Assembly: GCA_002914805.1 (NCBI GenBank)
Contig: JXTB01000191.1
Span: 215,654-279,653 of the forward strand
DNA from: Parasponia andersonii
Taxonomy: Eukaryota; Streptophyta; Magnoliopsida; Rosales; Cannabaceae
Direction: 5' to 3'
Length of the DNA: 64,000 nt
The translations under genes and the position numbers were made by a program. The notes under the pieces are model-generated. The model had not been told where the DNA came from. It did not search any database and was given only the letters and a program-made list of their open reading frames with translations. Below are positions 1 to 11,850 of this stretch, piece by piece (the first letter of the stretch is position 1; every line of letters starts with the position of its first letter).

Positions 1-807
1 AACTCATACAAAGGTTTGCAGAGGGTCTATTAGTTTCTTTTTATAATTTTTTGTAAAATGACTTCTATCGGTTCCAACAGTTTGAAAGAAAAAAAACTCT
101 ACGGATACATCCAAAAAAGAGCTCTACTACAGGATTTCCAAAAATATAATTTATACCAATTAGTACTTCTAAATAAAGTTACAGAGAAAAGAGAGATGGG
201 AGTTGACAAGTACGTTTAATAATCATTGTTGTTGTGTGTATATGAAGAGAAAAAGAAAAATATAACAATAAAAGACATTAATATTCCTCTAGTAGTATCG
301 AATTTTGATAGATATGCAACGATAGCTGCTCATTCCCCCTTGAAACTACTATCCACTCGCTTTTCCGTTATGTTTTTCCATCGGTTATCCGAGAAAATTG
401 TTTTTATTGAATTGGTCTATAAAGCATTTTTAGAAAAACGTCATTATGTAGTAGATTAAGACGTAATAACCGTTTAATGGCATGTCTAATAGGGATAGGA
501 TCGATTATTGTCCAACTAAATGTGCATAACAACATATAGTATAACATCACCTATTTCCTACAAAACAACAAACAGTGAACAGAAGAAAATGGGCCGACCA
601 AAACGGACATAAGGGTATTGAAAATCTTAAAGTATGAGGTAAATTAAAAGAATGGTATTCTGTATAAAGTAAAAATTGAATTAACCAAAATGTCCCATAA
701 AGTATGAGGACGAGGACCGTTAATGTCATTAGTAATCGTCCATTTGCAAATGCACGTATTTGTGTAGATATCGGACAAATTGCTAGTCATAAAGCTAAGT
801 TGACACG

Positions 808-838
<31 letters not shown>

Positions 839-1286
839 ATATGTGTGTGTTGGTTAAAAGCTAGAAAACTATGTAAACCAAACTTTTATTGAAAATTTTG
901 TGTAGTAAAGTATATAAGTTTCAAAGATAACGCTAAGTGTATCAAAATTTGTACCAAATTTTTAATACTAACACATGCGATATTTGAATTTATACTATTT
1001 AATTAGTGAATTAAAATTTATCACAAATAAGTTAATCATATTTACTAATTGAATATTATTAACTCATATAGTACATGTGTTGGTATTAAAAATTTCATAA
1101 AAATTTTGGTACACATCGACTTACACTAAGTGAACATAATTGTTGAAGAAAAACCAGAGAATAAATTAAACTACTTATAATCAGTACTATGACAAAGACC
1201 ATGAAATTGTAACATTGCAAAAGCTTAAACGCTATTGTAATCCAACCACGTGCCTTGCACGTGCTCTAGTATGAAATTAATTAATC
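1..1286. other. AT-rich intergenic DNA, no gene seen
   Basis: I see no convincing coding sequence here. The longest open frame (226-459) has no recognisable domain and a low-complexity composition. The stretch holds a (TA)n microsatellite at about 809-833. Its right end is the 3' flank of the minus-strand gene that starts at 3107. Confidence 0.6.
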
Positions 1287-3107
1287 CTAGAAAACAAATG
1301 GAATGAGAGCCTTCACCTCTTTAGGGAAGTCTTCAAACTTAGAGAGGTACCAATTCCTAGTGGCATAACTCCTTCCCACCAAGTAAAATATAGTACCTAA
1401 AGTAAAGGAGAACGCATACGAAGTCTGAGAAATAAATGAGATCCCCACAAAACCTAAAATCTCAAAGAGGTAGTGAGGGCAAATCACTAAGCCAAAGAGA
1501 CCTCCCTTGGGAATCTTATACGAGTCTTTGTCTCCTTTTTTCCTAAGTTGGGAAAGAAGGTAATGGTGGTAGAAATTCCCACTTATGCCTATCAAAAACA
1601 ACAAAACTCCAATGTATTTCAAATCAATAAATGTTGGCTGCTCATGATATTGCTCACTGTTAGGGCCTTGTGTTGGGTATAATTTATAGTGACAATAAAT
1701 CATATTTGCTGCAGAGGAGAAATAACTGAAGCTGATAAGAATTGCACTGTCAATGACCACTCCTCCACTGTATTTGTGAATAAATATAACCTACAGTGGA
1801 AAAAAAAAAAAAAAGGGAAACTATGACACCCACTTAAAAAAAAAAAAAAAAAAACTGATAATGTAACCTTTTTTTGGTGGGGATGGAAATTTTTTATTAA
1901 TCACGGTCAAATCCTACTAAATGAGCAATATGTACTAAATATTGTACTTCTTATACAATATAATACGGTTTATCTCGGCATGTATATAATAGTATTGTAT
2001 GGACTATTAGTAAAACGTTCCATCTGTCAATTAAATGTGATTGTTGCAACACTTGTCATGTGATAACGCGGATCCATATTGTTGACTGTCCAATAAGTAT
2101 ACGACAACAAAATTGAACTCTAAAACTAAGGGTATATATGGATGGATGATCTAAACTTTAACAGTTTATATCATTGATATGATAACTATGTAAATTATTC
2201 AAGTCAAATTTGCTAATTAGGTAATCATTTAGTACCTAAGACGGCCCTAAAGAAAAATCAATTTCATTTTCTTTGGGTGAAAAAAAAAATCGGATTTTAA
2301 AGTTACGTCTAAATTTAACAAACATATGTCGAGGAAAAAAATAAATTTACCAAACATGTTAATTAATTTTTGTGGGTGTCAGGAAGATTGAATGTTATTG
2401 ACTTATTTACCAAGTATTTTTTAATCATGACGTCCGACCTTATCCTTATCAATCGGCAATAATTACCAACTGCCAATTATATGTGTGTACGTATGCATCT
2501 GCGCCACCTGTACCCAGATACTACTACTCCAAATTTGAAATAAACAATTCAAAAAATATCCGCCGAACAAATTGCTAAACGTCACGTCAAGTCATCATTA
2601 ATTTATTAGAACAATAGAACTCTAGCTCAATTAAAATTATTCAAAACCATTTTAACAAAATGATAAAATTATTAAGAAAAAAAGCTCCTTAACTATATGA
2701 TCAATTTTATATCTCCAAAACGTTCTGAGAACCAAACTCAATATCCATATGATTACAGAGTGAAAAGATACATGTATACATACCTCAAAAATCCTCTTGA
2801 AGAAATGGATAGTCAAGGCCAAGCTCACCAAAAAGAACCTGAGATCCTTATTGTGGGGCAAAACCAGCAGCAAGGTAGCAAGGCCGGTGAGAAACGCCGG
2901 CGTGTAGAGCAACAACATACCGGCTCTGCTCGGCATCTTCGCTCGATTTTGAGAGCCAAAGTTGTAAAATTTGGAATACCCTAAATGCTTTCCGGCCATC
3001 TCTAGCAATCCCAAAAGAGGTAATGCTATTACGGTGACCAAAGACAAGGCCTTGATGTAAAGTGAAGGTGGTGTTGGCAAAATGAATCTTGTCAATATAG
3101 ACTCCAT
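1287..3107 (-). CDS. Steroid 5-alpha-reductase family protein (two exons)
   Basis: Exon 1 is 3107-2784 and exon 2 is 1790-1287; the 993-bp intron has a GT donor at 2783-2782 and an AG acceptor at 1792-1791, phase 0. The spliced protein is 275 aa, close to the usual ~260-270 aa of plant members. Exon 1 starts MESILTRFILPTPPSLY and has hydrophobic segments; the join reads HFFKRIFE then VIFIHKYSGG. The C-terminus carries the family signature: R-x-YATRNWYLSKFEDFP followed by KEVKALIPF, the part of the 3-oxo-5-alpha-steroid 4-dehydrogenase domain linked to NADPH binding. Such proteins are multi-pass membrane enzymes of the endoplasmic reticulum that reduce a conjugated double bond next to a carbonyl. 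Plant relatives include DET2 (brassinosteroids) and a DET2-distinct group resembling Arabidopsis At5g16010; the C-terminus suggests the latter, but I cannot assign the substrate. No frameshift or stop is seen. Confidence 0.88.
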
Positions 3108-3180
3108 CTTCTCAATTTTGCTAGATCAATTATTTCTGTCTCCGAGTTTTCTATGATGTTCTAAAGAGAAAAATACGAGA

Positions 3181-3191
3181 CTTATATATAG
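3181..3191 (-). promoter_or_regulatory. TATA box of the reductase gene
   Basis: On the minus strand this reads CTATATATAAG, about 75 bp upstream of the ATG at 3107. Transcription would start near 3150-3160, giving a short 5' leader. Motif match only. Confidence 0.6.
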
Positions 3192-4919
3192 GAGAAACGT
3201 TGTCCTCCACCGACTAATGTGTAGGTTTCACACACTATTGTTATATTACTTTCCACCGACTAATGTGTGGCTAGGTTTCACACTTCGTCATTATATTAGT
3301 TTGAAAAATATTGCTATGTTCACAATTTTGTTAGATTTAATTACAATTTAAACGACATGATTTTTAGATGTCAGATTATTAGTGGAAGTAAAGGAAAAAA
3401 AAAAAAGAAAATGAAAAAGGCCATACGTATTTTTTTTTGGTTTTAATTTGTAATAAAAACTAAGTATATAATTTCACGGTAGATCGAGTATTTTTTGTTA
3501 GATAGTGTGTCAAGATGTGTAACGTTAATCCATTACTTTATAAGTTCAAAGTATTTTTCTGTAGACTTTTGAATTAAATGATCTAATTTTAGATCCTTGT
3601 TTAAAAAATATCCATTTTTCAAACACTATTAAATAATGGTCAAATTTTGAAACTTATTTCAAAAATGATCATTTTTCCTAATTATTGGATCAAAATATAT
3701 TGATTTATTTTACATAAATTGATTTTTTAAAAGAATAATTTATTTTGTACAAAAAGATTTATTTTTAAAAAGTAGATAAGCTGAAAATGGCTATTTATCA
3801 AAATAAAATTATATAAAAAAACACTTCTTGTTTAATCAAAATCGAATTTTTGGGGAAGATAAATTATCAATTATGAGCTTGTTATTGAGGCGTAGTTAAC
3901 GCATTCATGTATTGAAAAAAATAAAATAAAAAAGGAAGAAATCCTATAACTTGGTTCCTCGTATTTGTATGGTAGGCAAAGTAGTTTAGTGTATGCAATA
4001 CTATTCAAAAAGAAAGTACAAAACAAATTGAACATTTTAAACATCACACAAGGTCATCGTTGTTCATTTTTTCGAGTGGTATTTGGTTTTAAGCAAAACG
4101 AGTGTCGAGAAGAGCAAATATAATTTTAAAAAAAAATCTGTCACATTATCCACGTTGTAGAACTAAAAAGCACCAGCGCATGCCTTGTCTTTTAAGCAAA
4201 AACAATAGTTGTGTAAATTGCGTTGGAAAAGGATATCTATTGAAAAAGTGCAATGGCCGATTTTTTAAAAAAGTTCATATTCTTAGACCGTAATCAATTG
4301 ATATCTCCAGTATCTCGATTGATATACCAAAAAAAAGGGCAGTAGTCGTCAAAAGAAAACCCATAAAAAAAAAAAAAAAAATTGCATGGCATTTTTGCGA
4401 ATAGTATTTGAAAATAGACATCTACTTAAAAAGGCCCAAAATTCGGTTGAGTAGTCCGTGATAGGCTTCTAATGGAAACATATTAGAAGTTCAACATTAA
4501 AAGTAGGCCTTTAGTTCTTGTTATTCCACAAAACAATTAACCCCCTAAAAAACACTTGTTTGCCAAAAACAATGGACAAAAACATAAAACGATCCACAAA
4601 CAATGCAGGAGGGTGAAGAAAAAACAGTTCAATATACTCCTATACGACAGATGAGCGATAATAAAAAAAATTACACCCAATCCAAAACAAATAAGAGAGC
4701 TCAAATACCAAAATTAGCATGTCCTCGTAATCTAAATGTAAACAATGTAGCAACATGACACAATAACCCTATTTGTCCTTCTCAAACACCAAATAACAGA
4801 GAACCGCAAAACTGTATCGGAGAAAAAGCCAGAACCTGACATCTTTCTCGAGTTAATACCATCTTTCATCCTCTGGCCTATATCTCCTTACCTCACTTAT
4901 CAATGGGACAAAAGGCAAC
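3192..4919. other. Intergenic DNA and 3' flank of the eEF2 pseudogene
   Basis: AT-rich sequence with several poly(A/T) runs and no supportable gene. A 63-codon frame at 4102-4293 contains a CVNC...KKC arrangement vaguely like a zinc knuckle, but it is isolated and I do not call it. Roughly 4570-4919 is the former 3' UTR side of the minus-strand eEF2 copy; there is no poly(T) tract marking a processed-mRNA tail. Confidence 0.5.
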
Positions 4920-7281
4920 TTACAACTTGTCTTCAAACTCCGAGAGAGGAGTCATTTGCTCCTTCAAGCCCTTCCTCCTACGAATCTCACCAACCAGTGT
5001 TACTGCCTGAGTTCCCGGCTCCAATGGGTCGGATGACATCAGATCCCAGTGGTCAAACACACACTGAGGAAAAGCCTGCCCTGAGGTTGCAGCTCTCAAA
5101 GTGCTTGAGAATCCAAATGACTCGACAACCGGTAGATATGCCTTTATGTTGTATAGTGGGGTACATGGCCTCTGCATTTCCTCAAAGACGTGTCCACGTT
5201 TCTGGTTAAGAACACTGTAGATACCACCAAGAGCCTGCTCTGGAGCTTGGATTTCGGCCAGGGATAAGGGCTCAAGAAGCCTGGGTTTGGCTGTGAGCTG
5301 AGAGGCATAGATAACTCTACGAGCAGTAGGAATAATCTGACCACCACCCCTGTGGATGGCGTCAGCATGGAGAGCCACATCACAAACTTCAAAGCAGATA
5401 CCCCTCATGTTTTCTTCAGCCAAAGCACCTTCCTTGGACGCCCACTGGAATCCAGCAACAACAGAATCCTTGATTTCATTCAGGTATTGCACTCCCTTAC
5501 ACATATCAACAACCATGTTTGGGTCAGTGGTCTCAGGGCCAAAGCACCAAATCTTCTTATCAAGATCCTTATCCCAACCAAACTCCTCAGCTAAAATCTT
5601 AGAACGAACTTTAGGATCGTCCCTTGGACCAATACGACCCTCATCAATAGCCTTAGCAAGCCCCTCCTCCAAAGGACGTGCCTCCATGTGCAAACGATTG
5701 TGCTTGTTAGGTGACTTGCTCATCACAATACGGCTGGACTTCTCAAAGACAGTCTCACGGAAAGAAACAGCTGGATCAGATTTTATAATTTCAGCACCAC
5801 CCATGAAGTCTTCCTGCAAATCCTTCAAGCAGATCTCTAGATGGAGTTCACCAGCACCAGCAACAATGTGCTCTCCAGATTCCTCAATAGTACATACCAC
5901 CATAGGATATGACTTGGCCAAACGTTTCAGACCTTCAACAAGTTTGGGAAGGTCAGATGCAACCTTGCACTATACAGCCACGCGCACAACAGGGGAGACG
6001 GAATACTTCATAGCTCGGATAGGATGTGCATCGACTTCCTTCTCATTTGTCAAAGTAGCATTCTTGGTAACAAACTGATCCAAACCAACCATAGCAACTG
6101 TATTACCACAAGGAACATCCTCAACTGTTTCTTGTCTCTTTCCCATCCAAATGACAGTTCTCTGAACACTCTTGACATACAAATCTTTCCTCTCCAGGAA
6201 CATAATTTGGACCCATGATCCTAACTTTCAAACCAGTAGAGACTTTTCCTCAGAAGACACGACCGAAGGCAAAGAACCTACCCTTATCAGACGCAGGAAT
6301 CATCTTTGATACGTAGAGCATAAGGGGTCCGTCAGGATCACAGTTCCTGATAGCAGTTGCATAAGCATCATCAAGAGGACCTTCATACAAGTTCTGGACA
6401 CGATATTTCTGAGCCTTGGCAGGGGAAGGAAGGTGAAAGATCACCATTTCCAAGAGAGCAGTACTGGCAGGTAGCCATGTCTGCATGACTCGCTTCATCA
6501 ATGCCTTTCCCATCAGATCTTTCTCATCAGACTTCATGAAGACACCAAGCTTCTGCAGCATAGGCCACAATTTATCTTTTTGGTCATTCATACAAGTATT
6601 AATTATCTGCTTGATTGGTTCGTAACAGAACTGAACAAAACCACGCTTACATGTTGGAGATCCAGTATTCTTGCTGGTCCACTTCTTGGTAGCAGGGTCA
6701 AAGAAGTTTTCACCCCAGAGCTGTTCCATAATCTTTGACTCATCAACACCAAAGTTGGAGGAATACATCTTGGCAAAGTTGGTTAGAGTAAAGGCCCAAC
6801 CATGCAAACCAGCAGAGAAAGCTACTGTTCCTTTCTCAGGATAGACCTGAACATCACCAAGAAGGGGATCTTCATATGTAGCCATAATCACATTAGCATT
6901 CTCAATAACCCTCTGGAAAGTTTGGTAAGCTTCCTCCCCATCCACCTGCAGCTCAAGGAAACACCTGTCCATCTTGTTAACAGTCAACACAGGCCTAATC
7001 CTTTCACCGAGGGCCTGACGGAGCACAGTTTCTGTTTGGACACAGACACCCTCAATACAATCAACCACCACGAGTGCCCCATCAGTAATACGAAGAGCAG
7101 CAGTGACTTCTGATGAGAAGTCAACGTGCCCAGGGCAATAACGGACATATTCTTCCACATCTATACTGCTTTAATATGCTTACAAAAGAATGGCTAGCAA
7201 AAACGATTACTGTATAAAATGTACTATGATCAACATGGGCAATAACGGACATATTCCGAATATTGTGTTTATAGTCCATAA
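4920..7281 (-). pseudogene. Elongation factor 2 pseudogene, 5'-truncated
   Basis: eEF2 is the GTPase that moves the ribosome during translation, normally about 843 aa in plants. This copy covers about residue 107 to the C-terminus ([11 protein letters not shown]), after a short piece of the N-terminus (IMDYKHNIRNMSVIAHVDH). The G4 motif NKMD and the diphthamide loop [11 protein letters not shown] survive. Breaks seen: (1) the 5' end is replaced by a Gypsy LTR starting at 7282; (2) the P-loop (GKST), switch I and the D of the DxPGH motif are lost, with a 20-bp duplication at the join; (3) TGA at 6250-6252 where the family has Ser in RVFSGKV; (4) a 2-nt deletion near 6187-6196 in PGEKKDL; (5) TAG at 5970-5972 where the family has Gln in VRVAVQCK. 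Sequence after HVDH looks like retained intron and there is no poly(A), so this is a decayed DNA copy, not a retrocopy. It cannot make a working factor. Confidence 0.93.
7133..7256. repeat. 20-bp exact direct repeat inside the eEF2 pseudogene
   Basis: GGGCAATAACGGACATATTC occurs at 7133-7152 and again at 7237-7256, 104 bp apart. The second copy is the true place of the sequence (codons of RNMSVIAH). The first is fused to the codons for PGHVDF and replaces about 75 missing codons. The pieces share CCA at the join, which suggests microhomology repair or template switching. Confidence 0.85.
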
Positions 7282-9187
7282 TGTAAAATCTTGTTTTTAA
7301 GAGGGCAAAAGGATTTTTGACCAAATTTTTTTTTAAAAAAAGAAAAAAAAATCGGATCTTTTCTTCCTCTCCCCACCTATTCTCTTGACTCTCAGTTTCT
7401 CCCTCGTTCTCTCTCACCCTCATCGTTTCTCTCTCTCTTCTGCCCGTTCACTCTCTCCTCTGTCGCGCCTGCCACCGAGCCCAGACAACACGTGCCGCTC
7501 AGCCGAGCCGACTGCCGGAGCTCCGAGGTGCCGGACCGCCGTGTTGCCGAGGGGGAGACGCGAAGCTCCGCTGCTGCCGTCACTCGCCGGCGAGAATTCT
7601 GGTGACGAAAAGTCGCGAAACCGGTGGCATTCGAATCCTCTTGTCGTGGGCTTTCTCCAGGTATATATATCAAGATCCCATTTTGCTTTTTAAGCTCGGG
7701 TTTGACTTTTGATCCGACTGTAAGATTTTGTTTTTGATGTCATTTTTGGAATGTACTTGAAAAATAGTGAAGTTTGATATATATATATATATATATATAT
7801 ATTGACTATATTTGGTGATCGGCACGAAAAATCATATCTAACGGCTTAGATTTTATCTCGTTTTGCTTGACACGGTCCGCTGTCGGCCCAGACCTGAACT
7901 GGTCAAATTATATGTCTAATCTAGTTATTTTGGGTACTAGGAGTTCGGTAAAGACGTTTATTTATCAATTCGAAGCTCCGCTGAAGAGTTGATTTTTCAC
8001 AAGTGAGAAAAGTGAGGGCTTGGAATTAGTTTCCGACCCTCCGAGCGATCGTTCAACGGCACCTTGAAAACCCATTGGCGTGATATCACTATTCTAGTGA
8101 GGTAGGGATTTAATTACCAAGTTTTATACTTATTTTTATTTAAAATGTGCATTATGACCTATTTCTTGAAAATGTCAATTTTCATAGAATTCAATGGTTT
8201 GATTGAATAATTGATAAATTTGTGAACTGTTGAGATATATTGGATTGTTCTAGGATTGGTTGTTTTGATTTTTATACAGGTTTAAATTTTGGTTTTGAGA
8301 AAATACAGTCATTATGTTGCCCGATTTTATGTAAATTCCAGAATAATACCAAATGAGTATTAAAGCATGATTTCTTAAAATACTTGATGCATGGTTATTA
8401 TACACTATATGACATGTTGTACCTACCATAAGATCAAGTATTTGAGTTCCATTTTAGTATTATGGTATTTAGATCACTGGCAAGTTGCTGCAGCACTAGA
8501 TAAGAGACCTAGTCCCCTACACAGAATTTGCTGATATACCTCCGAGTAGTACCAGGATGCTGGGTACCTCTGTTATGGAGGTATTACAGGACCGTGATGA
8601 GAGGATGAGAGCTCATGTATATGCTTGTACTTGGTTGATTTATGATATGTACAATAACGAACATGATTACTTATGATTTTTGATTTCTTTGCAAACTTAT
8701 TTTATAAATGGATTTTAGAAATGTGCTAACCATGTAAGTTTGAAAAGTTGCATTCATATCAAAAGGGGTAATTGGAATTCTTACTGAGCATGCGAATGCT
8801 CACCCCCTTTTTTTCCCTTCTCAAGTGATTTACAGTGCGACTTGGGTAACTCCGGAGCGGAATAATCCAAGAAGTTTATCCTAATTTTGTGGTTGGTAAT
8901 TACTTAGATACTCACTTTGGACTTGTAATAATATTAAAGGCTCATACTTTGGATATTAGTCTGTATTATCTATAATGTTCATTGGTGATGACGATATGAT
9001 GCATATTAATATTTTATTTCTATTATTAACAGTTTATGTCTAGTGGTGATCACAAACTGTGAGAATTTACAATTTAAATTATTTTTGTAAACTAGTTGTC
9101 GTTTTTTTATTATTTTCTAAAATAAATTATGAATTTCCACTTGTGAAATTTCTTTTCTGCCACTGGCTCAGGGTTTGGGTCGTGACA
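7282..9187 (+). repeat. 5' LTR of Gypsy-1
   Basis: Starts TGTAAAATCTTG and ends GTCGTGACA, about 1.9 kb. The start matches the LTR starts of the element at 59.5-63.5 kb (TGTAAAATC, then an AAGGGCAAAAG-like block), and 8461-8660 clearly matches 62611-62810. A GC-rich block at about 7385-7660 gives spurious open frames on both strands. A (TA)n run lies at about 7778-7802. Confidence 0.85.
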
Positions 9188-9196
9188 TAAGATTTT

Positions 9197-9209
9197 TGGT
9201 AATCAGAGC
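9197..9209 (+). other. Primer-binding site of Gypsy-1 (tRNA-Met type)
   Basis: TGGTAATCAGAGC lies ten bases after the LTR end. It differs from the usual plant tRNA-Met complement TGGTATCAGAGC by one extra A. Confidence 0.7.
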
Positions 9210-9321
9210 AGAGGTTTAATTACCTCGGATATGACACCATTAGACTAGATTGTGACTTCTTTTTCAAAAGTAATTGCATCACTATCTCGCTAACACTTTG
9301 GCATATGAATACAGAACTATA

Positions 9322-10056
9322 ATGCCTCCGAGGAAAAGAATACTGAGGCAAGAGCCTAGGGTTGAAACACCTCCACCACAATAGCAAGCCTCTGACACTC
9401 TGGCTGACTTATATAATGCTTTACGAGTATTATCGAGTCTGAGGACGGAACGAAACCCTGAAGCTCGTCAGGCTAGTTTCTTCAAGGACTTCATGAAGCT
9501 CAATCCACTATCATTTGATGGGATACCTGATCCCACCTCAGCTGAGAGATGGCTTAGAGATGTCAAGAGGACTTTCACAATTATTGGGATGCCAGCAGAG
9601 TTCCAAGTAATATCTGTCACTTATAAGCTGACTGATGGAGCTATTAATTGGTGGGAGACAGTTAAGTTGACCCAGGACGTGACTGACATGACTTGGAAAG
9701 CTTTTGAGGGATTATTCAAGAGTCATTATGCTAATGCTAGTTATAGAGTTGCTATGATTAGAGAGTATAAACGACTCAAGCAGGGTGACATGACAGTGAA
9801 CGAGTATTATGTGCGGTTTATGGAGTTGGCACAATATACTTATGCATCCGGGACGGACCCTACCCTCCAGATTGTCAAGTTCATAGAGACTTTAAGACTA
9901 GCTATTTTAGAGAAGGTTGTGACCCAACCCTTAAGCAATCTGGTTAACTTAGTTGCTGCAGCCCAAAAAGTTGAGGCTTTTCTTAATGATTGGTCAGCAA
10001 CGAGAGATCGTTCAAGAAACAAGGGCAAAGAGAGGAAAATGAACAAGAAGAGCTAA
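9322..10056 (+). pseudogene. Gypsy-1 gag (one internal stop)
   Basis: The frame starts at ATG 9322 (MPPRKRILRQEP), as usual for this gag type. A TAG at 9382-9384 interrupts it (PPPQ*QASD), then it runs open to 10056. The open part has the retrotransposon gag core: FDGIPDPTSAERWLRDVKR, then INWWETVK and MTVNEYYVRFMELAQY. Gag forms the virus-like particle. After 10056 the frame is lost although gag-like sequence continues. Confidence 0.85.
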
Positions 10057-10860
10057 GGGCAAAACTCTCAAAATAGTGATAGTAGTAACAGTAGTGGCTC
10101 TTAAGGGAAAATTTGCTATAGACCTTATAGATGCTTTAATTGTGGACAGCAAGGTTACCAGAAGAAATCTTGCCCCTAACATCAACAAGGATCTCTATTG
10201 TCTCAAGGAGGATCACAGGAAAGTCAGAGTGCCTCAGTTCCTTTTCAGGGCAGTCAGACGAGGCCAGTGCAATCTCATTCCCAGTCTCAGGCATTCACTT
10301 CCACTCCTTATCAGCAGCCTTATGGTTCTCAGTATCAGCATCAGTATAGGCCGCAAGGTTTAGGCTACAACCAAGGCTATACTCAGAATTTTCAGACTCC
10401 ACAAAGTTCTGGAAACCAAGGAAGGCGTGGATATGCTAGTACTAGTCCAGGAACTAGTAGCAGTCGCCCAGGTCAAGGAAGAGAAAACAAAGGAAAAGGA
10501 AAAATTTCTGGTCAAGCCTATGTAGTTGGAGAGGCAGATAAGACTCAGGGCCACACTGACAGAGGTGTTGTTGATGGTATGATTCTTATTTCTCATTCTT
10601 GGGCTCATGTCTTATTTGATATTGGTGCTTCCCATTCTTTCATCTCTATGTTGTTTGCACAAATGTTTGGATTGGAATATTCTATGTTGGACTATGTATT
10701 GACTTTGGGAACACCTATGGGTGGAGTTACCGATGTTTCTACTATTTGTCATAGTTGTCTTGTTGTGATTAATGATAGGAAGCTACGAGTAGATTTAGTT
10801 GTGTTACCTTTGCAACAATTTGATGTGATTCTCGGGATGGATTGGCTATCTAAGTACTGA
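10057..10860 (+). pseudogene. Gypsy-1 zinc knuckle and aspartic protease region
   Basis: Around 10130 a CCHC-type knuckle is visible as CFNCGQQGYQKKSC; the expected His is Tyr. A frameshift separates it from the next open frame (10198-10860), a Gln/Ser-rich linker followed by the retroviral-type protease. Its active site reads LFDIGASHSF instead of the usual FDTGAS, so the catalytic DTG is DIG. The protease ends DVILGMDWLSKY at a TGA. Confidence 0.82.
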
Positions 10861-11846
10861 GCGACTGTTGACTATTTCAACAAGAAAGTGACTCTCTTTC
10901 CAAAGAATGGGCATACTGTTGTTTTCCAAGCTCACTTGAATCCTTTGAAACCGAGTCCTATTCTAAAAGTATGCATAGATGGAAGGAAGAAGCTAGAGTG
11001 CTATAGGAATTTATTTACCATAGATGGTGAGATTGGAACAGCCGATCAGTACCCTTAGATATCAGTGGTTAGCGAGTTTCAAGATGTTTTTCCCGAGGAA
11101 TTACTGGGGCCACCACCTGATAGGGAGATCAAATTCTGCAGTGATTTGATTCCCGGGGCTCAGCCAACTTATATTCCAGCCTATCACATGGCTCCAGCAG
11201 AAATGACTGAGTTGAGAAGTCAGCTGGATGATCTTTTATCAAAGAGATTCATTAGGAATAGTACCTCTCCATAGGGTGCTCCTGTTCTGTTTGCCAGAAA
11301 AGCTGATGGAACATTTTGGCTCTGTGTGGATTATAGAAAACTGAATCAGCTAACAGTAAAGAACAAATATCCTTTGCTAAGGATTGATGAACTGTTTGAT
11401 CAATTAGGTGGATCAAGATTCTTTCCAAGATTGATTTCCGATCTGGTTATCATCAGTTGAAGATCAGGGAAGAAGATATACCAAAATTTGAATTCAGGAC
11501 TCGTTACGGCTACTTTGAGTTCCTGATTATGCCATTTGGTCTGACTAATGCTCCAGCAGCGTTCATGGACCTTATGAACAAAATTTTCAGACCTTATTTG
11601 GATCGATTTATGGTTGTCTTCATCGATGATATCTTGATCTATTCTAAAACTCGAGAAGGACATGCTAAGTACTTGAGAATTGTGCTTCAAATCTTGAGGA
11701 ATCATCAACTTTATGCCAAGAGATCCAAGTATGACTTCTGGATAACGGAAGTAAAATTCTTAGGGCATGTTATATCTCATGAAGGAATTTCTATTGACCC
11801 TTCCAAGATAGAATCTATTCTAGGATGGGAAAGACCAAAGAATATA
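10861..11846 (+). pseudogene. Gypsy-1 reverse transcriptase, 5' half
   Basis: Read in pieces: VVSEFQDVFPEELLGPPPDR, then a TAG where family members have Trp before GAPVLF, then [17 protein letters not shown] frameshift near 11430 leads to [41 protein letters not shown] and the catalytic [10 protein letters not shown]. The frame ends with WERPKN, where the Copia sequence starts. Several stops and one frameshift rule out function. Confidence 0.85.
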
Positions 11847-11850
11847 AATA

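Larger units (their letters stand above)
7282..11846 (+). mobile_element. Ty3/Gypsy retrotransposon (Gypsy-1), 3'-truncated and decayed
   Basis: The element runs from its 5' LTR (7282-9187) through a primer-binding site, gag, protease and the start of reverse transcriptase. It stops abruptly at 11845-11847, where a minus-strand Copia element begins. Domain order gag-PR-RT and residues such as [17 protein letters not shown] and FIDDIL place it in plant Ty3/Gypsy, probably the chromovirus side. RNase H, integrase and the 3' LTR are missing. It inserted into the eEF2 coding sequence just upstream of ATTATGGAC. Confidence 0.9.

Noticed and set aside
4102-4293. Possible CCHC or Cys-rich mini-protein (CVNC...KKC)
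   Set aside because: Spacing does not fit a complete zinc knuckle, there is no neighbouring retroelement domain, and the frame is short in AT-rich DNA.
5356-6078. 240-codon plus-strand open frame
   Set aside because: It is the antisense shadow of the eEF2 pseudogene; no independent domain, and the minus-strand reading is unmistakable eEF2.
4920-7281. eEF2 copy as a functional gene with introns hiding the stops
   Set aside because: The stops and the 2-nt deletion fall inside conserved coding stretches without splice signals, and the GTP-binding P-loop is missing.
4920-7281. eEF2 copy as a processed retrocopy
   Set aside because: No poly(A) tract or flanking direct repeats, and intron-like sequence follows HVDH.
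7385-7693. GC-rich frames on both strands that look like a small gene
   Set aside because: They lie inside the Gypsy-1 LTR and a similar block recurs in the LTR fragment at 59.6 kb; no domain.
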